Source: Sarcocystis neurona
Lineage: Eukaryota; Apicomplexa; Conoidasida; Eucoccidiorida; Sarcocystidae
NCBI GenBank assembly: GCA_000727475.1
Contig: KL647290.1
Location: forward strand, 3,607,373-3,671,372
Reading direction: 5' to 3'
DNA length: 64,000 bases
Made by a program: the position numbers and the translations under genes. Under the pieces are notes generated by a model that saw only the letters and a program-made list of their open reading frames with translations, ran no database searches and was not told the DNA's origin. Below are positions 1 through 10,772 of the stretch, piece after piece (within the stretch, counting starts at the first letter, position 1; every line of letters begins with the position of its first letter).

Positions 1-1303
1 TGTCTTTGACGGCAATAATACAGTGTACACCTGAGCTTGTGCACCAATAGACGTGCCTTTCAATATACATGAGAATCGAACTGAATATCTGTGTACGTCC
101 CCGTACGTGTGTGTACGCCTGTTCAAGCAGCAGAAGCCGCGCAGTCTTCCTCCCCCTGTAGACGGCCACAAGCGTGTAAACCATTTCATGTGCACCTACT
201 CACGATTTACACAGGTACCTGCTTGGCCGTATTGGGACGTACGTTGTGACACGGTGGGCGATCACCTTTGCGTTTAAGGAGAGTGTAGAAATCTTGGTAT
301 GAATGCCGCAGCACACGTCGACGTCAGTAGGCATGTACAGGTGAATTAGGACTTGTGCTTGTGATGATACGGAGAAACACCTAAATTCAGAATTTACAGA
401 TATGTAAGTATACAGGCGTATGTACATATATATGTATGTATATGTACAGGTATATTCGTAATCGATCTCAAAGTAGAAAAGGAGGCACAAGTCAAACATT
501 TATACAGAATAAGCGAGAAAGTTTCACGTGCGTTAAGGTACAGACATACCGCGGAAAGACCCTGCCGCTGGTGCTTCTACGTATCTGTTGCGCTTTTCCA
601 CGGGATCTACCGACGCAAGGGTGAGCCGGTAGACCCCAACATAGAAGCAGGGAGCTTCGTTTCCAGAGTTGCCTCCCTGCCTTTCCATGGACGCGTCTTT
701 TATATCTGCCGTCTTGCGGTGGAGGAGTGGGAGTCGCCCTAGCATATTTACTTTGACACTAGAGTAGCGGGGATCAATAAATTCTTCTACATATACACGT
801 GTGCATGTATATATGTTTACACCCGCGCGTTCGGCTGTTCTGAGGTTCTCTATTTCTTATCTGGAGCCTGAGTGCTGGGGCCAGCAGCTTTCAAGAGCCG
901 CAGTTGTACAGACGTCAGCCCCTCCTTTACGTAGCTTTTGCAAGTTGAAGTAACGCTTCTAGTCATCAGCACTTACGTTTACAGAGCAAACACGTGGTTA
1001 CCGTTTTTAAGTGGGCTTGCAAGTAATTATTTTCCTCCCCCTCTGTCCCTTTCTCTCCCTATTTCTTCTCTATATATATAGATATGTATATATACACACT
1101 CACAACTCTCACTGCCCGCTTCCACCCGCAATACCAAAGCGCCTCGAAGACGGGAGAAGGAAACATGCTTCCGCGTTCTTCGGTCATCTTTAAAGATAGC
1201 GTAAGGACCGCCGAAGCTCGAGGGTTTGGTAGCGCTATCTGGATCGACTCGCTATGTGTTTGCACACTCAAAGTGATATGCCTCTGTTCATATTTTTGCT
1301 GCC
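1..1303. other. No supported gene; simple-sequence DNA
   Basis: I see only short reading frames in all six frames and scattered TATG/TACA-type simple sequence, for example around 400-450 and 1070-1095. No convincing exon was found. The right end may hold the 3' untranslated region of the minus-strand gene that follows. Confidence 0.4.
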
Positions 1304-1765
1304 CTACCCGACTCCGCTCGTGAAAGCCGAAGCTCCCAACAAAAAGGATCGAAGAGCGGCGTGGTTCGCTTTAAATTCTTGCTTCGCCTTGGAATAGACA
1401 GCTTCTCTCAGCATGCCTAAACTGGTCAGATATAGCGACCACGCCGGTTTGCTTATCACATAAATAAGGCTCCCGAGGAAAAGAAGGCTCCCCGGGTTGG
1501 CAGGCAGCAAGGCGCCCTGCATTAAGGCAACGATTTCGGCTTTGCGGTTGAAAAAAAATAAAACCAGACTCCGGTACGGCTCCGTCACGTTGTACACGAT
1601 CCGCGCGTTCCTGCTGCCTATCCAGCGCAGGATACACTGCAGTTTCTCGAAGAACGAAGTCACGGCCTGAAAAGCCTTCAGCATCTTAAAGAAACGAATT
1701 GGTCTCGCCAAGGAGACACGCTGAGAAAAGAACATTTCCACGGAAGAGAAATCGAGCGCAGCCAT
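1304..1765 (-). CDS. Hypothetical protein, 153 aa, hydrophobic centre
   Basis: I do not recognise this protein. The frame opens with ATG at 1765 (MAALDFSSVEMFF...) and runs 153 codons to a stop. An amphipathic, Phe/Leu-rich N-terminal half (FFKMLKAFQAVTSFFEKLQ) is followed by a Gly/Leu-rich hydrophobic stretch near residues 92-113 (LLFLGSLIYVI) and a basic C-terminal helix (KAKQEFKANH). That suggests a membrane-associated protein with one or two membrane contacts. Amino-acid use is balanced, unlike the repeat-driven frames around it. The tail after LLGASAF is short and a GT lies close by, so a further exon to the left is possible. It is transcribed in the same direction as the large gene at 2954-6877. 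Function unknown. Confidence 0.5.
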   Translation of the reverse strand: MAALDFSSVEMFFSQRVSLARPIRFFKMLKAFQAVTSFFEKLQCILRWIGSRNARIVYNVTEPYRSLVLFFFNRKAEIVALMQGALLPANPGSLLFLGSLIYVISKPAWSLYLTSLGMLREAVYSKAKQEFKANHAALRSFLLGASAFTSGVG

Positions 1766-2953
1766 TATTGAGAAAAAGAGACAAAGGACACAGCTGCGGC
1801 ACCGAGCCTAGGGGGGGAAGGAGCAAAGAAACAAACGGAATCTCCAGAAAAACAGTGGAGGTGAAAAGAGAAAGGGTGTACGCTGGGTGTTACTCCAAGA
1901 GACTGCAAGAGAGAGACAGAGAGAGGCTCAAAGGTGGACGGATGCAGAGGGGGCCCAAAAGGAAAAAAAAATGCGGAGAGAGAAAGGTGCAGGAGCCTGT
2001 CGACGAACAAGAAGTGACACACCATTCTATACAGATACGGGCGTGCACGCGTACATGTTCATACCTACGTTTGTATGCGTATGTGCTTGGGCATGCACGT
2101 GCCGGTCTGGGAGAAGACGATACTAATGAACACGAAAGTTCACCAGCGTCCACATCTATACAAATGTGTGTAGTTGTACACAAATATGTGTGCAACTACA
2201 TCTGTATGAGTAGCGTATACCAGTGCTCTCACGAGCCTTCGTACGAACAGCGGTATGGCGGTACCTAAAACAGTTGTCTGCGCGCACGTGTGCGTTGCAG
2301 CAGTCCCCGGATCCCGGTCCTGTTCTCTGGAGTGCGTGCGAAATCTGTGTGTGTGTGTGTGTGTGTGTGTGCACGTATACATATATGTACACATATATCT
2401 ATATATACATGTGTATGTTTGTATGCTGTGTGCGTGCACGGGCAGGCATAAAAGTATACACACAAGTGCATACACTCACGTACTTGCTAGGGTTTCGATT
2501 CATACGTGGCACGTTTATTCTGGAGTATGAGTGCTTCTTTTTACGCGTGATAGACACACAAGGAGATGTATCAGGGCTCTTTTCAGAGCCCCCCGACAGT
2601 CAGGAGAATCCGGTTTCGTTTCACGTGAAGAGTCTGCCTTTTTATCACATTCCTAGATTTCACCCAGGCGTACGCACGGATCCTTAGGCGTGTCTTTCCA
2701 TACACGTAGAGCTTCTCAAGTGTACATATTGACACACTCAAGAACACATGTACAGATACGTGTAAGCAGCTGTGGTCGCAGCCGGCGAAGTAGATACGTG
2801 CGGTTGCAACAAAGATCAACCCGGGTCTCTCGCTGCTCCGGCAGGTCCCTGGACGCCAACGTTGCCCACGTTCCAGAAACGCTAAGTTTGCTGTGCACAC
2901 TTCTACCTACTCGCCGCACCAACAGAACTCTGACCACAGACCCAGACGTAAAT
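1766..2953. other. Intergenic, (TG)n and TA-rich repeats
   Basis: This stretch separates two minus-strand genes. It contains a purine-rich block at about 1860-2010 and a perfect (TG) run at about 2346-2371 followed by TA/CA steps. The 5' end of the 153-codon gene and the 3' end of the large gene face it, so it should contain a promoter and a polyadenylation region; neither could be pinpointed. Confidence 0.4.
2346..2420. repeat. (TG)n microsatellite grading into TA repeats
   Basis: About thirteen uninterrupted TG units followed by imperfect TATACA/TATG steps. It has no coding role that I can see. Confidence 0.9.
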
Positions 2954-5900
2954 TTAGGTACATACACAGATGCATGTAAGCATATTTTTGCTTACGACGA
3001 AGTACCTCCAGGCTCTTCCAAATGTCATGAACAGTTTCTGAACACCGACGTTCGCGGTTTCAAACAGGTTGAGCACTGTGTTGACTGCTATCTGTGTCAG
3101 TTTTCTTCGTCCTTCTTTTTCGCCGCTGCTCTTGTCGTTCTCGGGTACGAGCTTCTTCGCTCGTGTTCGACAGTCCAGCAGATTTTGTCTCATTCTTTCG
3201 CGGGCCTTTCTAACGTAGTCTTCCGTAAGCAGTGGCTCCGTGTCCGGTCCCTTTTCGTTTTCTCCCTCTTCTCCTGCTGCTCTACAGTCTGCTGTCTTCG
3301 GGACGGTCGTTCGTCCGTGTTTCATTGCCCTTCTATATGCCTCTGTTGGTGCTACTGCAAAAGGCGGGAGAAAGTCCGGAAGCCGCAGTCGCGCTGCATC
3401 GTCAAACGCAGAAGCCAGTCCGCCCATAATTCTCGCTGCTTCCCCGTCATCGTCCTCCTCCCCAACTATCGCTGTATCTTTTCCAGATGCTGCCGCGGCT
3501 TCTGTTGCAGCCGGTGCCCTTGCGTCTCCTCCAGTTCTTCCGTCACCTTCGCCTCTCCCTCCTCGAGATGAGCCTTCTTCCTCTGCTCTCCCTTCGGTTC
3601 GCGCTTCGTCTCCTGCTGCGTCTCCGCTAGAGGATGCTGCTCCCGACGCTGTGAAGCTCCTTGGTGCCAACGGTTTTCCTCGTTCGGCGACAGCTATTCT
3701 TTCATATGCACCTTCGACGCAATACAGCTCGTGCTCGTTGTCACTGACCGCCTCCTGCAGCTCAGCTTCTGCGCGCAGTTCCGCCCAAACCAGGCCGAAG
3801 ATTTGCTCGTGCTTGAGGTCTGCGGTACTAAACAAATTGGCCGTGAAATTTTGCCTTTCAAACTCTGCTCCAGTCGCAAAGACGAAAGAGACGATATTAA
3901 GGACAGTGCCTGCGAGGCTGAGGACAGTCAGGAGGCTGGGAGCCACGGCAACAGCGGATACAGACAGAGAAAAGCACACCACATATACGAGTAACATGAT
4001 CAGGGGCATATAACGCAAGAGATGCGCAATTATGCGGAAGGCTACAGCTGAGGTTTTACTCCAAGCTGCAGCTCCCAATCTCTTTAAAGTCGCCAAGGCG
4101 CGCAACAGGGTACACGAGAACCTTGAACGAGAAGAACAGATGGAGCTGGACCTTCGGGAAACGTCTTCTATCAATCTCTGTATTTTCAGAAGAACGTGCC
4201 TCTCCCCTCGTTCGCGTCTGCCGAGAAAACCGGCTAGCCGGTTGAAAACCCGTTTCAACGCCAGCAGCGCCTTCCCTGCCCTGCCTGCCGCTGCCGCAGC
4301 ATATGAAGATCCAGGGCGCGCATACGTTCGAAAACGACTGCAGAGCTGTAGCTGCTCGTACGCTCGCTCTCTACGATGTTCCTCCCCTAGTAAGCCCTCG
4401 CCTCGAGCGGCGCAACGGGACGCTTGCTGTTTCAATTTGTCTCCCACGTCTTCAACAAATTCCTGCGTTAGCTTTTGCAAGTCTTCTTCAGAAGGTTCTG
4501 AAAATTTGACGTCCTCCACCAGCGCTGCTGACCCTCCTGCTTCTGTTGCGTCCGCCGCGATTGCTGGTGAGTGGTTACTCTCTGCTGCTCTCGGTCTTGC
4601 CATTGTTGCGCGCTCTGTCGACGCGGCTGTGCCTGTCTCTACTGCTTGCAGCGCTGCTTTCGTCGCTGCTCTCTCCAGTCGAATCGGATCCGCTGCTGGC
4701 GGTGGTAGTTGCTGGTGTGAAAAAGGAACAGCATGGCCAGCTTGAGGCGGTGTTGTCGAAGGTTCAGAGCTTCTTTGTGTGCAGAGTTGCAATGACTCGC
4801 GACCGTTGCAAGGAAAGGGAGGCAAGGAACGTTGTGAGGAAACAGAGGAGTGAGAAGTAGAGAAAGCAGAAAATGAAGAGTTGCGAGCCGCCGAAGAACG
4901 AGGAGAGAGAGGTGACACGTCATAAGAATGACTAATCGAGGGAAGCGGTGAGGAAGTAGAACCAGGAAGAGACGACGGAAAAGAGGGTGCCAGAATGGAG
5001 AATGTAGAAGGCTTCTGAAGCGGACGCATGTTACGGGTATCTCCTGACGCTCTTCGTATGCGTTGTATTGCATACGTGTCGTCTGTTCCAAAAGTTGCAG
5101 CTGCGGTCAGCGGCTTCACCGCATTCGTCACCCGCGGAGACGCACTCTGAACTAGAGAGATTTCTGCACGTGTTGGTGAGGCAGCAAGCGAACAAGCGGA
5201 ACAGAGAGAACCAGTAGGTGTGGCAGCAGTCCTAACTACAGCATGAGCGAAATGGTGAGGACGGGAGGAACGAGCACCCTCGGGCAGAAGTGTGGTAGCC
5301 ACCGACTCGTCATTCTGGGAGACAGCCCCAGTCAACACAAGTTCAGCAGTACGACCATCAGAAACACGAGATTCAATGGTAACAGCACCATAGCCAGCAG
5401 CGGGAGGATCAGAAGCGTCCGCAGCACAGTTCTCAATCACAGCCGCAGGATGTGCAGCAGAGCTTTGCGTAGCATGGGGGGAGATAGAGACGGAGAAGCG
5501 ACGGGAAAGCGCATCGGTCGGAGATACACGGGAAAGGCAAGAAACAAAAGGAGGATACGAAGGGAGTGGCGCAGGAGGGTTGATAACGGCGGACGGCAGA
5601 GACAAAGAGGAGCAGAGAGTCTCTGCTACCAGGGAGGAAGCAGCGTAGGAGGAAGTACTGAGTGACGAAGCAGAATCAGAGAAGAATGCTACGGAAGGAG
5701 AAAAGGCAGCAGCCGAGGACGTTGCAGCGGCACGGACACCTGCAGTAGCAGGGGAGTGGAAGGCAGTAGCTGAAAACGAGGAGGGTTCAAAAGTGAAGGG
5801 ACTCGCAACTTCGGCATGAACAGCTGCAGCGGAACGAACCGACGCTGCAGAAGATGTATCAGAAGGTGCGACAGCAGAAGAGGCAGACGCACTAGAATGT

Positions 5901-6877
5901 AAGGGTGTAGCACGGGTATTATGTGTCCGGAGAGAAGCGCAGCTCCGGCCAGCAACACATGGTGGAGTAGCTGGAGCTGCGGCGGCAGCCGCCGGAGGAG
6001 CCTTGGCAGTAGCAGCCCAACTCTGCGTATCTTGCTCTGGTGCTAATTCAGTCCAAATACAGCAGCCCGTCTTCACTTGTATTGATTTTTTCGGCCCGCG
6101 TAATATGAACATTTGTCTGTTATCTACCTCCCACCCCGCATCCGTTGCAGTTGATTCTTCTGCGGTTTTCTGCGTATACGGTACTGGTGCCCTATCTATT
6201 GATGCTCTCTTTGTTCCTGTAACTGCTCTACCTACTGCTGCTGGCGCTGTCTCTGTTGCTGATTCTGCTGTGGTTTCTGCTGCCACAGTTGTAAATGCGA
6301 CCGTTGCTTCTGCTGTTGTCGTGTGATGGTTGCTGGGTAGAGCCGCAGCAATATCCCTACAACGCCTGCGCAAGCAGCACTCAACGATTCCTCGATGCCT
6401 TTTAAGTATGCAGCCACTCGTGCAGCCTAAGCACCCTTTCCGCACTTCTGCGATTGTTAAGGGGACCTTTCTTTCGCTATCCTCCGCTATTTGTGTGCTG
6501 TCTGCAAAGGGCGTATCAGCTGGCTCAGTCAAAAGAGGAGATGTCGACGGTCGTGTGCGGCTGTGGTCGCTTTTGTCTCCCCATTGTGACGTGTAAGGAA
6601 GAACCTTTCTGGAGTGACGGCGAGCGCGTATATTTGCTTTGCTCAGCGATGGAAGCACACGAGCAGCGGGGAGAGTTTGCTGTTGTTGTTCAACAATACT
6701 GAGAGCGAGAGCAGCACAACAGAAAAGCGTGGCAAGACAACACCAGTAAGTTCGGTGACGCAGGAGACGGCGGAAGCAGCTAAGGTGGTACATGCAGGCA
6801 GGGAGAAAAGAGGACAGCAGCAGCGGAAGAGCGCAGCAGAGTGTGTAAAGCGTGATGAGGAAAGTGAAGAGTCGCAT
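2954..6877 (-). CDS. Large secreted or membrane protein, low-complexity, about 1,307 aa
   Basis: I do not recognise the family. The open frame extends to 6925 but its first codon there is GTG in a poly-C run, so I place the start at ATG 6877 (MRLFTFLITLYTL). A second ATG 28 codons later precedes a basic segment (RRLLRHR) and a hydrophobic stretch of Cys, Ala and Leu (WCCLATLFCCAALALS). This is the usual shape of an apicomplexan secretory signal or signal anchor. Residues of roughly 100-850 are Ser/Ala/Thr/Pro-rich and probably disordered. A charged helical region follows, then two adjacent hydrophobic segments at about residues 945-1002 (LIMLLVYVVCFSLSVSA and SLLTVLSLAGTVLNIVSF), which look like a membrane hairpin. 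The next part is acidic and Gly/Ala-rich, ending in a basic helical tail. The last codons before the stop at 2954 read through possible GT donors, so the true C-terminus may lie in another exon. The length and composition would suit a secretory-organelle protein, but this is inference. Confidence 0.65.
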   Translation of the reverse strand: MRLFTFLITLYTLCCALPLLLSSFLPACMYHLSCFRRLLRHRTYWCCLATLFCCAALALSIVEQQQQTLPAARVLPSLSKANIRARRHSRKVLPYTSQWGDKSDHSRTRPSTSPLLTEPADTPFADSTQIAEDSERKVPLTIAEVRKGCLGCTSGCILKRHRGIVECCLRRRCRDIAAALPSNHHTTTAEATVAFTTVAAETTAESATETAPAAVGRAVTGTKRASIDRAPVPYTQKTAEESTATDAGWEVDNRQMFILRGPKKSIQVKTGCCIWTELAPEQDTQSWAATAKAPPAAAAAAPATPPCVAGRSCASLRTHNTRATPLHSSASASSAVAPSDTSSAASVRSAAAVHAEVASPFTFEPSSFSATAFHSPATAGVRAAATSSAAAFSPSVAFFSDSASSLSTSSYAASSLVAETLCSSLSLPSAVINPPAPLPSYPPFVSCLSRVSPTDALSRRFSVSISPHATQSSAAHPAAVIENCAADASDPPAAGYGAVTIESRVSDGRTAELVLTGAVSQNDESVATTLLPEGARSSRPHHFAHAVVRTAATPTGSLCSACSLAASPTRAEISLVQSASPRVTNAVKPLTAAATFGTDDTYAIQRIRRASGDTRNMRPLQKPSTFSILAPSFPSSLPGSTSSPLPSISHSYDVSPLSPRSSAARNSSFSAFSTSHSSVSSQRSLPPFPCNGRESLQLCTQRSSEPSTTPPQAGHAVPFSHQQLPPPAADPIRLERAATKAALQAVETGTAASTERATMARPRAAESNHSPAIAADATEAGGSAALVEDVKFSEPSEEDLQKLTQEFVEDVGDKLKQQASRCAARGEGLLGEEHRRERAYEQLQLCSRFRTYARPGSSYAAAAAGRAGKALLALKRVFNRLAGFLGRRERGERHVLLKIQRLIEDVSRRSSSICSSRSRFSCTLLRALATLKRLGAAAWSKTSAVAFRIIAHLLRYMPLIMLLVYVVCFSLSVSAVAVAPSLLTVLSLAGTVLNIVSFVFATGAEFERQNFTANLFSTADLKHEQIFGLVWAELRAEAELQEAVSDNEHELYCVEGAYERIAVAERGKPLAPRSFTASGAASSSGDAAGDEARTEGRAEEEGSSRGGRGEGDGRTGGDARAPAATEAAAASGKDTAIVGEEDDDGEAARIMGGLASAFDDAARLRLPDFLPPFAVAPTEAYRRAMKHGRTTVPKTADCRAAGEEGENEKGPDTEPLLTEDYVRKARERMRQNLLDCRTRAKKLVPENDKSSGEKEGRRKLTQIAVNTVLNLFETANVGVQKLFMTFGRAWRYFVVSKNMLTCICVCT

Positions 6878-7700
6878 TTGATCAGGCAAACAAAACGACG
6901 AGCACACAAAAGGGGGGGGGGGCACGTCGAATCTGTCGCTTCGAAGACGACAATATCAGTCCGCTGAGCCACAAAAAATACTGTCGCTACTGCTAGAACT
7001 ACAAGCACTACTGTTGGTAGCAGTACAGCTCCAACGTCAGTTACTACTGGTCCTATTGCTACTACCATAATTACGGATTAAATACGAGGAAGTCCATTCC
7101 TTCTACTAGTGGTGCTACTTATACTGGTCGCACTATTGCCCACGCCTCTAGTGCGACAGCCGCCTCGCTCTCCACTGTTAGTATGACTATACTCTTAGCG
7201 CTACCAGCATTCGGGGCACTACCTTTACTACTTCAGTAAGTACTGCTTCTACAACAACATATCTACTACATCCACAAGCAATCGAAACTGCCATTCGTCC
7301 CACAACTGTGCTGGTTATAACTATGCTTTTGAAGACATTGGCGGTGATTACCTACAACTACTATTTGTAGACTGTCATGGCTCCTTTCCACTCAGTGTCT
7401 TCACCGGTGCCAGTAGTACTATTATTTCCATTATTGCGACCAGTAGACGGCTTCTGCTACGAGCGAGACTACAAGCACTTTACAACTGCTGCAACTATTG
7501 TAGTCAGATTAGTGGTCAACTGTAGTTGAAGGTAGTTCGAGACCTCAGCGGTAGTCACATTCCACACCCGACACGCAACTGACGCCCTCTATTGTGCGGC
7601 TGTTTCCACTGCAAAAAGGACTAATCCTACAACTGCAAAAAGTACTAATCCTACAAGTCAGTAAATAAGCAGTGCAGCGGAGAAGAAAGACTGACGTGTC
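6878..7700. repeat. Degenerate TAC/ACT-rich low-complexity block
   Basis: From about 6970 to 7640 the plus strand is dominated by degenerate TACT, ACTAC and GTAG words (for example ACTACTGTTGGTAGCAG near 7009). On plus a short frame reads as Thr/Ser-rich to a stop at about 7080. The pattern decays rightwards. It lies directly upstream of the start of the large minus-strand gene, so part of it may be that gene's promoter. A poly-G run sits at about 6911-6920. Confidence 0.6.
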
Positions 7701-10410
7701 ACTAGTAGCACGTGTCTCTGCTTAGTTTTAAAGCATGTGCTTTACCAGTGGAGTGCCGTTGTGTGAAAAACCTTGATACATATTGTAGAGAATGATACAC
7801 ATCTACCCTCAGAGATTAAGCCACAAATACAAGTACAGCGGAGTACTTACAAGGGTGACATGTCATGGTGACTAAAATTTTGATACTACCTTCGGTGACG
7901 GTTACTAGAGTATTCCAAGAGTGCACCAAACTCTAAGGTATACACTGCAGTTCCCAACTGCAGCATGGCATTGACAGGTCGCTACGACAGCTCCCTCTAC
8001 GCAACCACAACGTCGAAGGCAGAGCCACGCAATATCTGAAGAGTACTGTGCCCTCCAGCGCCTTATGTAAGAATAAAAAAGAGGAGGACGTTTCGGCTTT
8101 TCTCCTCCTAGTGTGTGTATGCAGATGTAGAGATATTGACGAGGATGCGTACAGAGGGTACGCAGAACTGTGGGGGTACACCGTATCCTCAGCACTACGA
8201 AGAAGTTGACAAGTTGGGCTTTACACGTGGAGGTATCACATGACCGGAGGTGCACGTTTTGGTATAAATTCTTGGTAACTGCAATGCTATACACATGTGT
8301 GTCGTTTTACGTGACCCTACCTGTGTGTGTACATGCGTACTGGTTTCCTCGAAAGTACCTCTGAATCGGCGCAACGATGAACTGCAAGTCTGCGCCCAGC
8401 TCTAAAGGATGCGCTGCTTAGCATGGATAGATGTCACCCTGCTGTGATACAAGTGTCGTGAGACAGCATAGATGGAAACTAGCTTGAGGGTGTGTATTGA
8501 TACTTGAGTTCTGTGCCCTTACAATTCTCTTTTCGTTACTTGTCAGTTGTCAAGTTAAGAACGTTGTGCTATCTCTAAGCTTTCTCTTCTCCAAACTAGA
8601 TGTCCCCGCGTACATTTTCTGGTTTGCGCTTCTTTCGCTGAATTATTTGCATGGCGATACACTCGCTGATTCGTCGTACAAAATATTGATGCGCAAGCAA
8701 CAATGCACTCACCATTTTGCAAAGGACGCTCGCTAGAGTATGTGTCGAGAGAGACACTCATGTACACATGCGCTGCAAAATGTCTACAAATCTGTATACA
8801 CATGTACATATACACAGACGCAATGGTGAAGTTCCAGGTTGTTCAGCGTTTCGAGTCGTCCGGACCGGCGCCCGACTTGCACATTCCTACAATGAGTTAT
8901 GCAATACTGCAGAGGAAGAAGGGGCTGCACGAACATATATTCGTGTATCAACATAAAACCGCTTGTACGGCACAAATACAGAGGTACATTTATATGGAGC
9001 TTCAGCTGCTCATTCTAGCAAGGTCCAATACGGGGATATTGTATCATATGTATAATCGTGGATTCATATGTTTTTTAAACTCGTGGATTTATAAATTTAT
9101 GGATGTGTATATGGGAGATCACTTTGCGACCTCTGATGGAAGGAGAGGCACTGGGAGGAGACAAGAAACACGAAAAGAGAAGACGTAAGGCAAGAGGAGA
9201 AATAGTACTAATCAGCTGTAGGGAAATCAGGACTACATAGCCGCGGATATCAGACAACGAAAATGACACGAAAGGAAAATGTGATGTCTTGTCGAGACGC
9301 ACGTTCACGGAAAAGACGGGAGACGACGAGAGTGATGTCTTGCAAATATGCGGTGAGAAGTAACAGTGAAGGAGACGGGCGTAGGTGTCTTGTCGGTTGC
9401 TGTAACGGAGAAGAGTAAAACCGAAGCAAACGGCAAGCACAAGGAGACTTCCACTCTTTTGTCGTAAGATTGTTTGCATTTTTTCCCCCATTCTTCGATT
9501 GCGGCCGTGCCTGGAGGCGGTAGCGCCGGACCGCCGTGGCGTGCTGTAGAGGTTGTGGTCCATCTCTAGTGCTCGCTGTGCGGACTAACCAGCTATGCGT
9601 GTACATTTGTGTCCGCTCATACGCATTCTGAGTGTTAAGTATATATATGTCACCAGTCACCTTACTACGCCGAAGCGCCATAAGTTGACTAGTAACGAAG
9701 TACGCCTTAGCGTGTACCACGTGCGCATGTAGGTAAGCTCACTACATATACAACATCTACCGCAGCCAGACGACCACACAAGAGCAGGGGGGACGAATAC
9801 CACAGCCTTCCAGGAATTATAAAAAAGGTAACCTGCAGGAGATTCTGTACGACTTCCGGTGGAAAGAAGATGCCGAAAGGATACACAATTCACCTGCCAA
9901 ATAGATTTCATTCTGAGAAGACGTGGGTGAAGAAGCTACACGCCGTCAACTGCTTCATCACGGTTTTCTTCTGCACAGGAGGCAGCACAACTCCGTCTTG
10001 GCAACAGACAAGACCATGGAGACCCGAAAGAATCTCTTCGCTGTTGACGCTTTGGTGCGTTCCTGTACGTATGTTGTCTACGCAGCCGTCTCACGCTGGC
10101 CTCCTCGTCACCTGCACGTTGTTCCTAAGGTCTACGTAGGAAGCCCAACACACGTTTTATACAAATACAGGCGTGGACACAGGAACGTGCCTCGCACACC
10201 TTATATACAGGTACATGAACAGACACGTTAATGAACAAATATGCTGATGCGCATACGCATACACATATACATATATATATACATGTATATATATGTGCAT
10301 TCACGGAAATGTACTACAGATTTATTCACACGTGAAAGCATGCATTTTGGACGCACGGATACAGACGCGCACACGCACTTACAGATATCCGTATACACAC
10401 ACATATATGC
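7701..10410. other. Gene-poor region with unsupported reading frames
   Basis: No exon with convincing splice signals was found. Two opposed, partly overlapping frames of about 160 codons exist: one on plus at 8703-9188 with an internal ATG at 8821 (MVKFQVVQRFESS), and one on minus at 9075-9563 with a hydrophobic LLVLAVCFGFTLL segment. Frames of this length are expected by chance in 64 kb of this composition, so neither is called. Confidence 0.4.
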
Positions 10411-10772
10411 ATGTGTGTCTGGATGCGTGTACACGCCAGTGGACGCTCCACGTGTATGTGTGTGGTTGAAAAAAAGTGGCTTCCACGGTGGTTGTTAATG
10501 AAGGCATGCCTTGAAAGCTTTGAAGACCCTCAGGTGTTGCTACTAATTTACGTGGTTGAAAGCCCCCAGGTTACAAATTGTGTACGCTTTTTACATGTGT
10601 GTCTGGATGCGTGTACACGCCAGTGGACTCTCCGTGTGTACGTGTGTAACTGAAAAAAAGTGGGTTCTACGGTGATTGTTAATGAAGGCGTGCCTTGAAA
10701 GCTTTGAAGGCCCTCAGGTGTTGCTACTAATTTACGTGGTTGAAAGTCCCCAGTTTACAAATTGTGTACGCA
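10411..10772. repeat. 184-bp tandem direct duplication, two copies
   Basis: Copy one runs from 10411 to about 10594 and copy two from 10595 to about 10772. Both begin ATGTGTGTCTGGATGCGTG and share the landmark words TGCCTTGAAAGCTTTGAAG and TGTTGCTACTAATTTACG in the same order at 184-bp spacing. A small number of substitutions separates them. 184 is not a multiple of three and no shared open frame was seen. Confidence 0.9.

Noticed and set aside
6878..6925. Upstream extension of the large minus-strand frame to 6925
   Set aside because: The first codon there is GTG inside a poly-C run; the first ATG in frame is at 6877.
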